From Parietichytrium sp. I65-24A (lineage: Eukaryota; Sar; Bigyra; Thraustochytrida; Thraustochytriidae): a stretch of DNA of 64,000 nt. Every line of letters starts with the position of its first letter. Within the stretch, counting starts at the first letter, position 1. Shown one piece after another: positions 51,683 through 62,217 of the stretch. The position numbers and the translations under genes are program-made. The stretch lies in assembly GCA_012862575.1 (NCBI GenBank), contig BLSF01000014.1, forward strand, positions 124,001 to 188,000, given 5' to 3'. The notes beneath the pieces are model-generated. The model was not told where the DNA came from, ran no database searches, and saw only the letters and a program-made list of their open reading frames with translations.

Positions 51683-52377
51683 CTTGATGACGGCCAACTA
51701 CCCGCTAAATGAAACCTGCGTCAAACCGCTCAACTTCTCGCCAAGTCAAGCAAGTCAACCAAGTCAACCAAGCCAATGGAGCCCGACTGGCCAAATCTCC
51801 ACCGTCCGGTGAACGATCTGAACTCTCTCTCACTCTCTCTTTACAGTTCTCTGTCTCTGTGCCTATGTGCCTCTGTGCCTCTGTGCCGCCGAAACTCGCT
51901 TTCGCCACGTGTGGGGCCGGTAGGTCCTCGCGCACTCTAGTCTGCTGCTGTGGGTGTCCTCGGAAGCGCCTAGGATTGGTAGGGTACTGCTGCACATGGA
52001 ATGAATATCTTTTCACTAAGCCATGCGCGCTCAAGTCGCGGAAAATGACCCTCGAATCGCGCTCTGCGGCCAGTGGAAGGCTGCCAGCCGTTTAGCTGCG
52101 GGTGTAACGATTTCTATGTAAGGATGTGTAGAAATAGAGCTAGTGTTGATAGGAGTTGTGCTGATGCCGACTATGTACTAGTACTCTAGGCACTGGCGGA
52201 AATGTATTGGCAGTAATGGTCGTCTAACCAGCTGTATGTTGTTGGATTAATGATTAGGTTACTGATGTGCATAGCGAGTGGCGTATTCACCGAACATTCG
52301 TTTGTTCCAATTGGAAATAAGGATTGATTTGGGAGATCAACGATGATGAGCCAGGCGGAAGAGAATGGGCTCCGAAA
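51683..52377. other. Intergenic region, no gene recognised
   Basis: A 695-bp stretch upstream of the UBA-like gene and downstream of the next minus-strand gene. It holds a CAAGTCAACCAAGTCAACC-type repeat at about 51747-51772 and short CT-rich runs. Nothing coding is convincing. Confidence 0.5.
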
Positions 52378-54522
52378 TCAATTGGATAAATGAAAGTCGC
52401 GAAGTATCTGCTCCTGAGAAGACTTTTCACGGTCTATGTCAACGCGCAGGGATCCGAGAGAGCTTTCCAAAGACTCCACGGAACGCTGCAACGTTTCGAC
52501 ACGATCGGCTGTGCTGGGATCCATCTCTTGCTTGAGGTTCTCCTCGTATTGCTTGATGTAGCCGTGGACTTTTGCTTCCAGATTGGAGAGCTTCGCCTCG
52601 ATTGGCTCTGGTATTAATTGATTCGAAAGACTTGTTGAAGAGATTCGCTCGGCCAACTGCTTCAGGAGCCCGTCGATGCCTTCCTCTTGGAAAAGCCTAT
52701 ACTCCGGCTCCTGGGCACGCGGTTCCGGCTGCTCAGGTAGCAATGGCGACGGAGCGAGAATAGTGTACATCACAGGTAGTATTAGCGGGGAGTCTTCAGC
52801 TTGGACGACGAAAATGCTATCCGTTTCGCCCTCGACGCCGTCCATTTCGCTGTAAGGTACGCGGACGTTCAAGGAAGTGTACTCTTCCGGTATCGATCTG
52901 CTCAGTGACGCCACGGCAACCAAGTCAGTAGCGCTCTCAGGACCCACTTGTATTGTGTATGAGCGTGGCAAGCTTGCTTTGCAGCGAATTACGCGATACA
53001 TACCCCTCGCATCGCTGCATGTTCCAGCAAACCTCGCCGCAGTTGCAGGATCTGAGCAGAGCACGACTCGGCCATCTACTGCTGCTGCTGCAACGCCGTG
53101 TAATAAAACCTGTTTTAAGGTCCGCAAATCCGAAACCCCAAGGTACAAATAGACTTCCTGACGTTCCTCCTCCGGAGATGCAGACCTCCGCGTCGCGATG
53201 TTTTGCTCGTACAAAATCGCGTTGTATACCTTCAAAGCGCGAAATATCACGAGCTTCGATGCTCCAGCAGCAGGGTCTCTCTGGGCGGCGTCGATTGACA
53301 AGCACAACGACTTGAGTTCCGCAGAGACATTCGAAGCCAACGCAGTGGACTCCGTGCACAAAGCCTGGAACGAGACCCTGCAAACAAGCTTTTCTGGGCC
53401 AGGGACTTCCACACCGTTCCCCATCTCTGTCATAGCGATGGACTCATTCAATTCAAGCCGAGCCCTCCGTGACAAATGGGCAAACAGCTTTTCCTCTTCT
53501 TCCATTCCTGCCTTTTCCTCCTGTATCATACGGTCAAGCATCTCGCGGTATTTGGATTTCAGAGCTGACAGCTGCGTTTTGAGATGTGACATGCTCTCTT
53601 CTCGGAGTTCTAATAGTCTTCTCTGCTCGCTTTGGATCTTTTCTCTGCCAGTTGCAACAACATCGCGAAGCTTGGAGAACTGCAAAAGTAATCTTGCTTT
53701 GGTCTCCTCTACCTGCTGCGCACTCTTCAGCTTTGCAATCTCAATGCCGCGGAGCTCCTCCCTGTGAGCTACATGCAATTGCTCAATCTTGTCATTGAAT
53801 TCCAGAGCCTTCTGCAGGAAACTGTCTTCGGCCACGCTTCGCTCCTGATCCACCACCGGGGAGCCGTCCAAGCTCCGCAGCTGAACGAGGGTGCATATCA
53901 CGTAAGGGCGATACGAATCCTGAAGTACAACCGGGCAGGACCCGTACAAGTCAGAATGCAAATCTAGTTCGCGTAAGTTCACGAGGTGCGCCAGGGCTTC
54001 CAGCTCTTTGACTCGCGAGATGCTGTTGCGCGAAACATCTAACTTGTACAAGCTGGAGTTATTCTCTAACCCGCCCAGCTTGCTTATTTTGTTTCCTGCC
54101 AATACCAGCTCTCGCAAGTCCACCAAGTTTTCCAGGCCTTCGATGACACTCAACTTATTCTCACTCAGCCAAAGCCTTCGCAGCTTTGGGCAGCCGGACA
54201 AGCCCTCTATTCGTTGTATATTATTGCGCTGCAAAAACAACTCGGTCAGGTTGGGCAGGAAACTCAAGCTCTCGATCTTCTCGATACCTTGTTTCGTTAG
54301 CGTCAAGCTCTGCAAGGTCGTCCCCAAGCTCTTCAAGCTGCCCATCCTTTTCAGCCTCGTGTCGATAAAAGCCAGCCGTCTCACATTTTGCAGCAGCCCG
54401 AACGACTGAAACTTGCTCAAGTCCGCGAAGATCACCTCCAGCTCCGTCACCTTTCCCAGGTCATTCTCCCCGGTGGCGTCGCGCAGAAACTTGGCCTCCA
54501 ACTCCGCGTGCACTTCTGCCAT
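52378..54522 (-). CDS. SDS22-type LRR / coiled-coil protein, possibly LRRC9-like
   Basis: The product has 714 residues from the first ATG (54520-54522). The same frame is open further upstream only from a GTG. Residues about 35-200 are LRRs of 22 residues of the SDS22 type (LPNLTELFLQRNNIQRIEGL and LVDLRELVLAGNKISKLGGL), closed by a cap region. A coiled coil follows (about 225-350). The region about 390-630 (LVIFRALKVYNAILYEQ, YLYLGVSDLRTLKQVLLHGV, RVVLCSDPATAARFAG) might be a divergent PARP/ADP-ribosyltransferase-like fold. The C-terminal 90 residues are coiled coil again. The order LRR, coiled coil, PARP-like region recalls animal LRRC9, from memory only. No catalytic residues were identified. 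A protein-interaction scaffold is the safe reading. Confidence 0.72.
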   Translation of the reverse strand: MAEVHAELEAKFLRDATGENDLGKVTELEVIFADLSKFQSFGLLQNVRRLAFIDTRLKRMGSLKSLGTTLQSLTLTKQGIEKIESLSFLPNLTELFLQRNNIQRIEGLSGCPKLRRLWLSENKLSVIEGLENLVDLRELVLAGNKISKLGGLENNSSLYKLDVSRNSISRVKELEALAHLVNLRELDLHSDLYGSCPVVLQDSYRPYVICTLVQLRSLDGSPVVDQERSVAEDSFLQKALEFNDKIEQLHVAHREELRGIEIAKLKSAQQVEETKARLLLQFSKLRDVVATGREKIQSEQRRLLELREESMSHLKTQLSALKSKYREMLDRMIQEEKAGMEEEEKLFAHLSRRARLELNESIAMTEMGNGVEVPGPEKLVCRVSFQALCTESTALASNVSAELKSLCLSIDAAQRDPAAGASKLVIFRALKVYNAILYEQNIATRRSASPEEERQEVYLYLGVSDLRTLKQVLLHGVAAAAVDGRVVLCSDPATAARFAGTCSDARGMYRVIRCKASLPRSYTIQVGPESATDLVAVASLSRSIPEEYTSLNVRVPYSEMDGVEGETDSIFVVQAEDSPLILPVMYTILAPSPLLPEQPEPRAQEPEYRLFQEEGIDGLLKQLAERISSTSLSNQLIPEPIEAKLSNLEAKVHGYIKQYEENLKQEMDPSTADRVETLQRSVESLESSLGSLRVDIDREKSSQEQILRDFHLSN

Positions 54523-55014
54523 CTCCCACTCGCTGTTCACTCCAGCTCGCGAACCTGTCAACGGCCGCTCTTCCGCCGGTCCCTGGTCCCTCGATCTTCT
54601 CCTGCAATCAACCGCTTTCCCAGGCGTTCCTTCCCGAGGACCCTCCGTGCGCGCACCCCTCTGTCCCCGATACAATACACTCACTCTTGGTTACATAATA
54701 TACTCTTTCGATTGGCACGAACTTAGTGGCACACAGTCACAGTGTTAGTATAGAAAAAACGGCCAAGAGGTGTCAGACAAGAGAGCTAACGTCAAACATC
54801 GTCAAACACACAAAACCAAAGAAGCCAATGTTTAGCGCAAAAGCTGCGAGAGCCCAATCCTAATTCCAAATTCCAAAGTGAGAGTAGTTTCGATTTGCTT
54901 TGCTTTTCGATGCATTACATTGTTTTGGTTTGGTGTGCCGCACTACGTGTTTGAGCATGGCGAAAAAGTGTATCAACTTGAAGGGAAATTACAATTATGA
55001 AGCAGGTCTCGAGG
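54523..55014. other. Intergenic region, no gene recognised
   Basis: 492 bp between two minus-strand genes. It holds the promoter of the LRR gene and the 3' end of the tail-anchored protein gene. Nothing notable is seen. Confidence 0.5.
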
Positions 55015-56583
55015 TCAGACACTTCGCTTTAGTCTGCTGATCAATAACGTGGAGACGGAGAGAATGCAGATGATGGTGAGCGTCTGGGTCATGAAGGGCC
55101 GGGACTGGTTTGGCAGGTCAAGCTTTTCAGGTGGTGTTCTGGGCAGGGCGGAATCGGTCGGGGAGAAGCAGCTTACCCAGTAGGATCGTTGTCGGTTCAA
55201 GCTTTCCACGACACATACAAAAAAATCTTGCGCGCGTCTTCTTTGCTCTGGGTCTGTGTGCTGTCCCGATCGCAAGAGTCTTTTAAACGTAAGGTAGCTG
55301 ATCACATCGATGCTATCCTTTTGGACCATGAAATCCTCGGCATTCTTTTTCAAGAGCGGCTCAAGGCAAGCACGTTCATCAGAGCGCAATTCCGGAAGCA
55401 ACTGCTCCTCGATCGAGTACATGTCACCGAGAGCAATGCAGGCGACGATGCAGCCAATGAGGTAGCTCAAGTATGCGTAATGGTCATATTCGTAGCCGTG
55501 CAGGACTGCGGTAGAGATGTCTGCGTCAAGCTTTTCAATTTTGCTGCGTAGCTCCGCGAGGGAAAGCAGCATCCTGGTGTAAGCAATTCGAAAATGGATT
55601 GAAAGACTCTCGTGCTGCTTGCGATTGGAGTAGAGGATCTGAGGTATTCCGATCCCGGGTGACAGATGTGGCTCTTCTGCATCGTAGTCAAGAAGTATGT
55701 CCGCTTCGTAGGCTCCGGACGAACCCTTTTTAAGGTCTATGCTGGATATAAACTGACTTCTTGCAGCGTAAAATGCTCTTTTGAAGATCTGAGTGCTTTG
55801 TTCCAAGATCATCTTCTCAGATCGATTGGAAATCTGTATCAGCAAAGCAAGAAGGAAATCGTGCCGCTCAATGGAGACCATCTCGACAATCTTCGCCGAG
55901 GTCTGCCAGTACATGATCGAAGGCAGGACTTTTTCCTGCTGCCCGAACCGCCCGGAGCTTTTCCGCAGTATGCAAGAAGCAAGGAATTTGCTGTCTCCAA
56001 TGCTCAGGAAAACAAACATTGGCTGTTCCATGTACTGAGCCCAGTGGCTGAGTACTTTAGCACGTTCCTCGGCGAGTTTGTCGTCCGCGAGGCTCGCGCG
56101 AATGACGATGAGAACCTTGACGCTCTTGAGAAGCTCCACCCTCAGCTCCGCGCGATTCTCCTTGCCGACGTCCCAGTTGATCTTGCGCTCCAACTCGTCA
56201 TCCACCACGTACTCGCCCTCTTCGTTCACGGGGAACTGGTCCACGTCAAAATCAAAGCGATGCCCCACCAGCGTGCCCGGGTCGTCGTCGTACCTGCGCC
56301 ACTCTTCGCGCATGTTACTCTGCAGCGCTCTCCTGGAGCACGTGTCATGGCTGCACAGCAGGAAGCAGGACTGCACCTTCCTCTTCGCCAACTTGACGCC
56401 ATTCTTCTCGCAGCTCTTCAGAATGCGGCCCGTCTGCGCCAAGTACTGCGAGATGACCGGCGCGTTGCGTCCCGGCTTGCTCTTCTGCGCCATGCTGTAG
56501 AACGTGCTCAGCTTGCCCACCACCAGCACCACCAGCGACTCGATCTCCGACTCGCTCGCCTCTTTCTCGCCCGGCTTCACCAT
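55015..56583 (-). CDS. Uncharacterised tail-anchored protein
   Basis: The product has 522 residues, starts with ATG and is a single exon. It is largely helical and charged, with no signal peptide and a single hydrophobic segment at the extreme C-terminus (TIICILSVSTLLI, followed by SRLKRSV). This fits post-translational insertion as a tail-anchored protein with the bulk in the cytosol. The basic tail (RLKR) is compatible with peroxisomal or mitochondrial outer membrane as well as ER. Residues about 60-75 (CFLLCSHDTCSRR) hold several Cys. I do not recognise a family. It is unlikely to be a SNARE because no heptad SNARE motif is visible near the anchor. Its neighbours are uncharacterised coiled-coil proteins on the same strand. 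Confidence 0.68.
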   Translation of the reverse strand: MVKPGEKEASESEIESLVVLVVGKLSTFYSMAQKSKPGRNAPVISQYLAQTGRILKSCEKNGVKLAKRKVQSCFLLCSHDTCSRRALQSNMREEWRRYDDDPGTLVGHRFDFDVDQFPVNEEGEYVVDDELERKINWDVGKENRAELRVELLKSVKVLIVIRASLADDKLAEERAKVLSHWAQYMEQPMFVFLSIGDSKFLASCILRKSSGRFGQQEKVLPSIMYWQTSAKIVEMVSIERHDFLLALLIQISNRSEKMILEQSTQIFKRAFYAARSQFISSIDLKKGSSGAYEADILLDYDAEEPHLSPGIGIPQILYSNRKQHESLSIHFRIAYTRMLLSLAELRSKIEKLDADISTAVLHGYEYDHYAYLSYLIGCIVACIALGDMYSIEEQLLPELRSDERACLEPLLKKNAEDFMVQKDSIDVISYLTFKRLLRSGQHTDPEQRRRAQDFFVCVVESLNRQRSYWVSCFSPTDSALPRTPPEKLDLPNQSRPFMTQTLTIICILSVSTLLISRLKRSV

Positions 56584-57208
56584 CTCCGCCCACGCTCTTT
56601 TTCTCGCTCCTTCTCCGCCGCCTCCACGCCGAGGACCTAACCTTGCACGGCGACCCGACCGTCCGCGTGCCGGGAACGTTCACGAGTGCTCGTCGAGGTT
56701 TTCGTTGCACTAGTTGCAGACCTTGCAGACCTTGCAGACCTGCAGTGCTTGGAGCTGGAGCTGGAGCTGGATGGGCGTCGCGAACGTTGGGTTTGATGCG
56801 GGTCACAGGCCGCAGCGAGAATGTCTGTGGTCCTCGTCGCCAGCCGATGGAGCGCGCAGGAGCTCTGGGAAGCCAAGGGGCCAAGGGGCCAAAGGGTCAA
56901 GAGGGCAAGGGAGCACGGGAGCAATAGAGGGCACGCAAGAAGCGCCGGGGACAGGGCTGAAGTGGTCGAGATGGTGGATTGCTCGCGGCCGCGGAGGATG
57001 TTAGATGGCTTTGGATGAGGAGTCTTGTGAGACGCGACGGCGGAAGGGAACAAGAACGCCAGACGCCATGATGGAGAATGGCTATTCGGAAACTTGTGCG
57101 CGGCACCGCGTCGTTGTACTGTTGGTGAAGGGGTTCGAACGTGCGAGAGCGTTGCTGCTTCGATTGGTGTGGTTTGGTTTGGTTTGATCTTGGGATCGTG
57201 AATAGAGG
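56584..57208. other. Intergenic region with GCTGGA repeat
   Basis: A 625-bp stretch between two minus-strand genes. It has a GCAGACCTT repeat at about 56717-56743 and a GCTGGA repeat at about 56753-56771. Open frames across it are shadows or low complexity. Confidence 0.5.
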
Positions 57209-57946
57209 TCAGTAGTATTCAGAATGGTCTTTGTTTCGCAAACCATACTCGAGCTCAAGCACGTTCAAGCGCGACATGGCTGCTTGGCCGCGGAACTCGT
57301 CGACTTGCAGCTCAAGACTCGCTTGTTTGTCCAAGAGCTGCTCCCGCTCTTCGTCGAACTTTTGCTTTTGTGAGCGGATGGACTCTCTCAGCTCGTGTTC
57401 CAGCTTTGAACGGAGACGCCTTTCAGCTGCGATTGCTTGGCTATGCTCGGACTCGATTGTGCTCAGCTTGCGTTTCATACGAGCGGACTCGTTGCTCAAT
57501 TTTGTAAGACTGCTCTCCAGCTGTGTGCACTCTTCACGCTGCTTGACAAGATCTTCCTCCAAATTCTTATTCTTTGTGCGGAGCTGGCGCAGCTCCAGCC
57601 TCATGAGAGCTTGAGCCTTCTCCGTTTGCTCCTTGAACTTTGCATACTCTTCTCTTGTCTTTGTTAGCTCTTGAAAGATGCCGATCTTGGATTTCGGAAG
57701 CTTGGAGAGATGGCTGTACATCATCGCATGGTCGAATTTCTCCACATTTTGGTTGGCTGCTTTGAAGTCCTTGACGACATTCGATCTCATTGAGAGGGCA
57801 TCGTTCAGCAAAGAGTCTATCGCGTCTGCTGTGCTCCACAACTTGTCAGCAATCGGTTTCCTTGCCGGCGCGACCTCGCTCTTCGGCGTCTCGTCTCGGA
57901 TGTGGTCTTCTACTCGAGCGCTGCCCTCGTCGCCGAGGGGGTCCAT
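57209..57946 (-). CDS. Coiled-coil protein, uncharacterised
   Basis: The product has 245 residues, starts with ATG and is a single exon. Residues 1-35 are acidic and polar. A short helical region (KLWSTADAIDSLLNDAL) leads to a heptad-rich coiled coil covering about 95-235, with Leu/Lys/Glu/Arg periodicity (LRQLRTKNKNLEEDLVKQRE). No enzymatic motif, membrane segment or targeting signal is apparent, so it may be a cytoskeletal or trafficking adaptor. That is only a guess from composition. It is the last convincing gene before the gene-free right end. Confidence 0.65.
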   Translation of the reverse strand: MDPLGDEGSARVEDHIRDETPKSEVAPARKPIADKLWSTADAIDSLLNDALSMRSNVVKDFKAANQNVEKFDHAMMYSHLSKLPKSKIGIFQELTKTREEYAKFKEQTEKAQALMRLELRQLRTKNKNLEEDLVKQREECTQLESSLTKLSNESARMKRKLSTIESEHSQAIAAERRLRSKLEHELRESIRSQKQKFDEEREQLLDKQASLELQVDEFRGQAAMSRLNVLELEYGLRNKDHSEYY

Positions 57947-59516
57947 CCTATTCGCCTCCCCAACCCGTTAAGCAACTAGCTGTCACCAAGCTTTGGCGCA
58001 TCCCTTCGCAACCGCACGTCCAGACTTGTGCAGTCGCTTTTGGCAACTCCTCGGCGTAATTCAATTGCGGATGGCGAGTGCTCTACTCGGCCATTTCGCG
58101 TGTACTCGAGTACTGTGTGCGCTATGTTTCTATGTTTGCCTTTTTTCACGAGAACACAGGTTTCCGCTTTCTTCTTTTGCTTCAGAATTCATAAGTCAGC
58201 TCTTCCCTTTTTCTTGTTGGATTTCAATTAATTTCAAGATGACTTGCGACGTTAATTGTTCACTGGTTTCTCTCAAATTGAAATATATCAATCAACTCAA
58301 CAACCTCAACAACCAAAACACGACAAAGCAAAACACAACCACCCCACCCCAATTATTATAGAGCAGGTTTCCGTTCAGCGAACGAAGGAACTGCTCCCTT
58401 TGAATGCTAACACTACTTAGGGGTTTGGTAAAGGTTTTCAGTTAGACTCCGGTTATAGATCTCATTAGAGCCACGAAAGACCAACACTATGATGGTCCCA
58501 TCAATGGTGCCCAAGCACAATCAATCATCACAACCCAGAGACGTGCTTGCAAATCTCGAACCACCCCTTTCACTTGGAAACAAGTTCACACTTGCTCTCT
58601 CTCTCTCTCTTTGCATTTGCTTTCGGAATCCTTTTTGATGACAACATCTATTCCTCACGCATGTTACATCCGAGCTTGCGCTGACAAGAACTGGTGCTTT
58701 CCTCCCCGTCCATCACAGCAGCTCCTTGGCAGCGAGGAAGGAAGTTCAAGGTTTAGGCTTTTTTTCCAATGCTCGGAGACTTGGCGCAATGAGTTGTTGT
58801 TATATACATGTCGCCATCGTCGAGTTTCCGTCTCCGTGACGCCCAAGTCTGAGCTCGCAATGCAGCCAGCGGTGCGCAAGGTCATGGATTCTGGACATGC
58901 GACGGTACAGTTCTCGACGGCTCTCATGTTCGTTATGCGAGAGGCGGGACAGAATGGGATAGTAGAACTGCCCGTGAGCTCGGCCTCTCCGGAGCAGCAC
59001 GCCTTCCTCAGACCACAGACAGACCAGTGCTGCGGCGCGATGAGCCTGACGCTATGCGCAATGTGACCCATGTTGAGTTAGTGCAACATCGCTGATCTGG
59101 ATGGCGCAAAGGGAAGCAAGAAATGAACTGCAGGGAGCGCTGGAGTCTGATTGCCTGGCATGTGAATTTGCAACGCGGGACTTGTGGAATCAAAGAAGAG
59201 AAGATACAACGTTGGTTGAAGGTTAACAATAAAAATCAGGCGCCCCGAAAAGTCACCCCTAGGGCGTTCGTTCGAGCGAGTCCGAATAAATAAGCCCTCG
59301 ACAACGACAAAACCATCTACGAAAAGGCTGCCGATAAGAATCCTCACCAGCAGAATGAGCAGTACCCAACAAAAGTGCAGAGACTGACAGAAAGTGAACA
59401 GCAAAGCAGCGCTTTAGAGTTGCTGCAAGAGATGTGGCTCTTGCATTGGGATCACTTCACGCTTAAAATTTCAAAACAGAAAACAGGAAAACTTGGCTGC
59501 AGCCAGCCCGTCGCAC

Positions 59517-59720
59517 TCAATCCGTAAAGTGCGGCAAATCGACTTCTGCTGGAATCCGCGCGCGCCTCTGCCTCCTTTTGGGAATCATAATATGGGAGTA
59601 ACTTTCGAGCTCGTCCTGAGGTTCGGGTCCGCCAAGTGCATGCGCAGGTTGCGAGTCCGCCTGCTGCAGCTGCTGTGGGGGTTGCTGGAATGTCTGCCGG
59701 GACTCTGGTTTCGGCGCCAT
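59517..59720 (-). CDS. Possible small hydrophilic protein, low confidence
   Basis: The ATG at 59718-59720 opens a 67-residue frame with protein-like composition: Gln/Pro-rich (QQPPQQLQQADSQP), then acidic, then a basic patch (PKRRQRRARIP) and DLPHFTD before a TGA. The basic patch could be nuclear. I do not recognise it. It may be a first exon or chance; the supporting evidence is composition and the start codon only. Confidence 0.25.
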   Translation of the reverse strand: MAPKPESRQTFQQPPQQLQQADSQPAHALGGPEPQDELESYSHIMIPKRRQRRARIPAEVDLPHFTD

Positions 59721-59770
59721 TGTTCTCGCGCTTCACAGGGCACAGGAAAGGTCGAGTACCGAGTACCGAG

Positions 59771-59809
59771 ACTGAAAACTGAAAACTGAAAACTGAAAAC
59801 TGAAAACTG
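59771..59809. repeat. ACTGAAAA octamer tandem repeat
   Basis: Nearly five consecutive copies of an 8-bp unit in the gene-poor right part. Confidence 0.85.
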
Positions 59810-61044
59810 TTCTACGTTCGCAAGGTGATGGATGGATGCACTGCGCTCTCGAGTTTGAGGTCTGCTCAACTTGCAGGACGACTAGTGGTGCTTGCTTTCA
59901 CAGACATTCAGACTTCAAATTTCAGCATCCTAGGAGCCTCTACCTCACGACGTAGTATCCAAGACCCAACATGAAAGCACCTCAATTCATTGACCAGAGA
60001 TTCCTGAATCTCCAAGCCTCCTTCCTCTCACACGCGAGGTTTTATTGGAGGGGAGAGGAAGCACATCACTCTCATCGAAGGAATCAGGACGCGTCCCCTC
60101 CAAGCTTTGACGCCACTTTCATTCACTTCGCGAGAAGAATTGGACTTCGGAATTCAAGTTCTACTTTAAATCCAGCCAAGAATGCTTGAATGAAAACAGC
60201 GCTGCAGGGCAGAGCTATCCCTCCTTCCTTCTGCGCTCTCACTATGCTCAACGCAATTGCCCGATTGATTTGCTTGACACTTGATTTGTCGAGTGTCCAC
60301 AAGATCCTTCCTCCACCTTCCTCCTCTCTTTCCAGTCCTAGCGACGAATCGCCACTCACAGGCTTTCTAGCTAGAGTGCTGAGAACTACTCCAACCACTC
60401 ACAGGTTTGGAGTCTGTGGGCTTACGCATCTTCACCCACTCAGTGTATTGGCCAGGGGAAGAAGAAGAAGAAGTATAAGTTCGCGGTTAGGTTGTGAGAG
60501 TGAAATTGTCCCTACTAAGTGTAGGCTGTCGTCCCAGGGCCAGTAATGAACGGCTGTGAGTAATAATGTGGGACTTGAGGGCTGAAGCTTCTTACAGGCA
60601 CTGAGGAGTGAGCCTAACTTCCTGAAGACAGGGGAGGCTTTCCTGCTGGTCTAACCTTGAAGGAGGGTGTGTAAATAAACGACTACACTCAAACAATCTG
60701 AAAACTCTTTGTTAGCCGCACAGAGTCCATGACTCATTTGCGCGTTTCGTCAACTTGGGGTCGTCCCCACTGAGTTGGCTTGCACTGAGTGTGCGAACTA
60801 AAATAGTCCTATGCACGATTCTAACTTTGGCCCAACTTCTTCTTTTTCCTCTTCTAGAAAATAGCCTCTTATAGTTAATGATATGATTTCCATAAACTCC
60901 ATTCTTTGCTCCTCTCTCCTGCAAGAATATGGCTACATAGATTTTAGGACATGACACTCCTACTCGCAAACGTTTGCTCTAACAAGTTGAGCAAGCCAAA
61001 TAGCTTTTCCTTGCTTTTTACAGCTTTGATATTAATTAGACATC

Positions 61045-62216
61045 TTTATGCCTAAACAGTAGATGCTGAATGGGGGTCTCAACAGTCTCAACGCCAAATG
61101 GAACATTAAGCTTTTCGTTCAGAGAGTCTTATGATTCCAACGCTACGCGCAAGTTCGAGGGCCTAGCTCAACTCTAGTTGTTCTGCCAATCATTGTGAAG
61201 GAAAAGGTGTATGAATCGCGTAGTATAAATCGCCAAAAGTTAGAATCAAAGTGAACTTTACACATCTTTACACAGTCGGCCGTGGATGCAAGCGACATTG
61301 CTCAACTGTGAGTTACTGAGCAGCCATGCAGAAGCCAGGAGGCCAGTTCAGCTATAGGCTACTATATAAAATATAGACNCTGCCGCTCTCTCAGGACTAC
61401 GATGCAGAAGCCAGGAGGCCAGTTCAGCTATAGGCTACTATATAAAATCTAGACGAAAGGAAAGGCAGGTAACAAAATTTGATTCACTCGATGGCCCCAC
61501 TCGTTCACTCCGAGTGCTGTCTCCTGAGGCCCAGTTTTGGAAAGGAAAAGAGGCGGTTGGTTTTTCCCTTAGCGTTTTCGCCTGCAAGAAGCTATTGTAT
61601 CTGGTACGGCTCGCCCGTACCAGTGGCGCCGGCCGGTAGACTTTCTGCTCAGAGAGAACAGTAGTTGGAAACTCGTTTTGGCAGTTTGCTCTCTCGCCGC
61701 GCTGAACTGCGAGCTCAAATTCGACACAACGAAACGCGTTCGAAGAGCCGCATTGCCTTGAAAAGTTGGCGACAATCCAACGCTGTTGCGGTGCAACAAA
61801 GAGGAACGGGCCACTCTAAAACGTAGCTTTTTCGCCATCACGGCGGCGTGAGAAGGCGTGAGACGTGCTTTCAATGCCTGTCGAGGAACACTCTCTGTGC
61901 ACAACGCCCAAGTCAGTGCAAAAATTGATCCCTCTCCGCGCAACAGTTACAAAGTACCAGCGTGCTGAGTAATGGAAAAGGGTTAAAGAGGTTAAAGCCT
62001 CTGAGTTTCGTTTCGCAACCCACAGACGTCCTACAACCGAGAGGCGCTGATGCCACGGATGAATCACGATAAGCGTTTTTCTCGTCCAAAAACGAGGCAG
62101 GATGCTTCGTGAATGAATGCATGACTTGAATTTTGAATTTGATTTACGAACGATGAAAAGCACAAGATCTAACAGTACTCAGTACCGCTAGGTCACAATA
62201 AATTCTGTGCACCAGT
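61045..62216. repeat. Direct duplication, copy A (about 1.17 kb)
   Basis: It begins TTTATGCCTAAACAGTAGATG and ends at CTGTGCACCAGT just before an N at 62217, where copy B begins with the same TTTATGCC. Copy A also has an internal duplication of about 55 bp (CATGCAGAAGCCAGG to ATATAAAAT) around an N at 61379. The copies differ by substitutions and several indels, so they are not a trivial sequencing duplicate. Confidence 0.88.
61601..61623. other. Perfect inverted repeat (hairpin), copy A
   Basis: Nine-base arms, CTGGTACGG and CCGTACCAG, flank a five-base loop CTCGC. The same hairpin is kept in copy B. Confidence 0.7.
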
Positions 62217-62217
62217 N

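Larger units (their letters stand above)
57947..61044. other. Gene-poor region
   Basis: Over 3 kb with no convincing gene apart from one weak small-ORF candidate. There is a CT microsatellite at about 58596-58612, an octamer repeat at 59771-59809, and otherwise unstructured sequence. The frame 58611-59066 (+) and its antisense partner 58664-59071 (-) are both open for about 140 codons, but neither has recognisable features. Confidence 0.5.

Noticed and set aside
48458-54684. Starts at TTG 51697 and GTG 54684 (likewise GTG 3757, GTG 23962, TTG 29050 and GTG 44796)
   Set aside because: Eukaryotic nuclear genes begin at ATG almost always, so the first in-frame ATG was used in each case. At 23962 no convincing ATG was found, so the 5' end is left open.
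57131-57145. GGTTCGAAC resembling a tRNA T-loop
   Set aside because: No acceptor, D or anticodon stems could be built around it. Other T-loop-like strings near 11226 and 28168 failed in the same way.
58611-59071. Overlapping sense (151 codons) and antisense (135 codons) frames
   Set aside because: Both strands are open and neither shows a domain, signal peptide or conserved motif, so they are likely chance.
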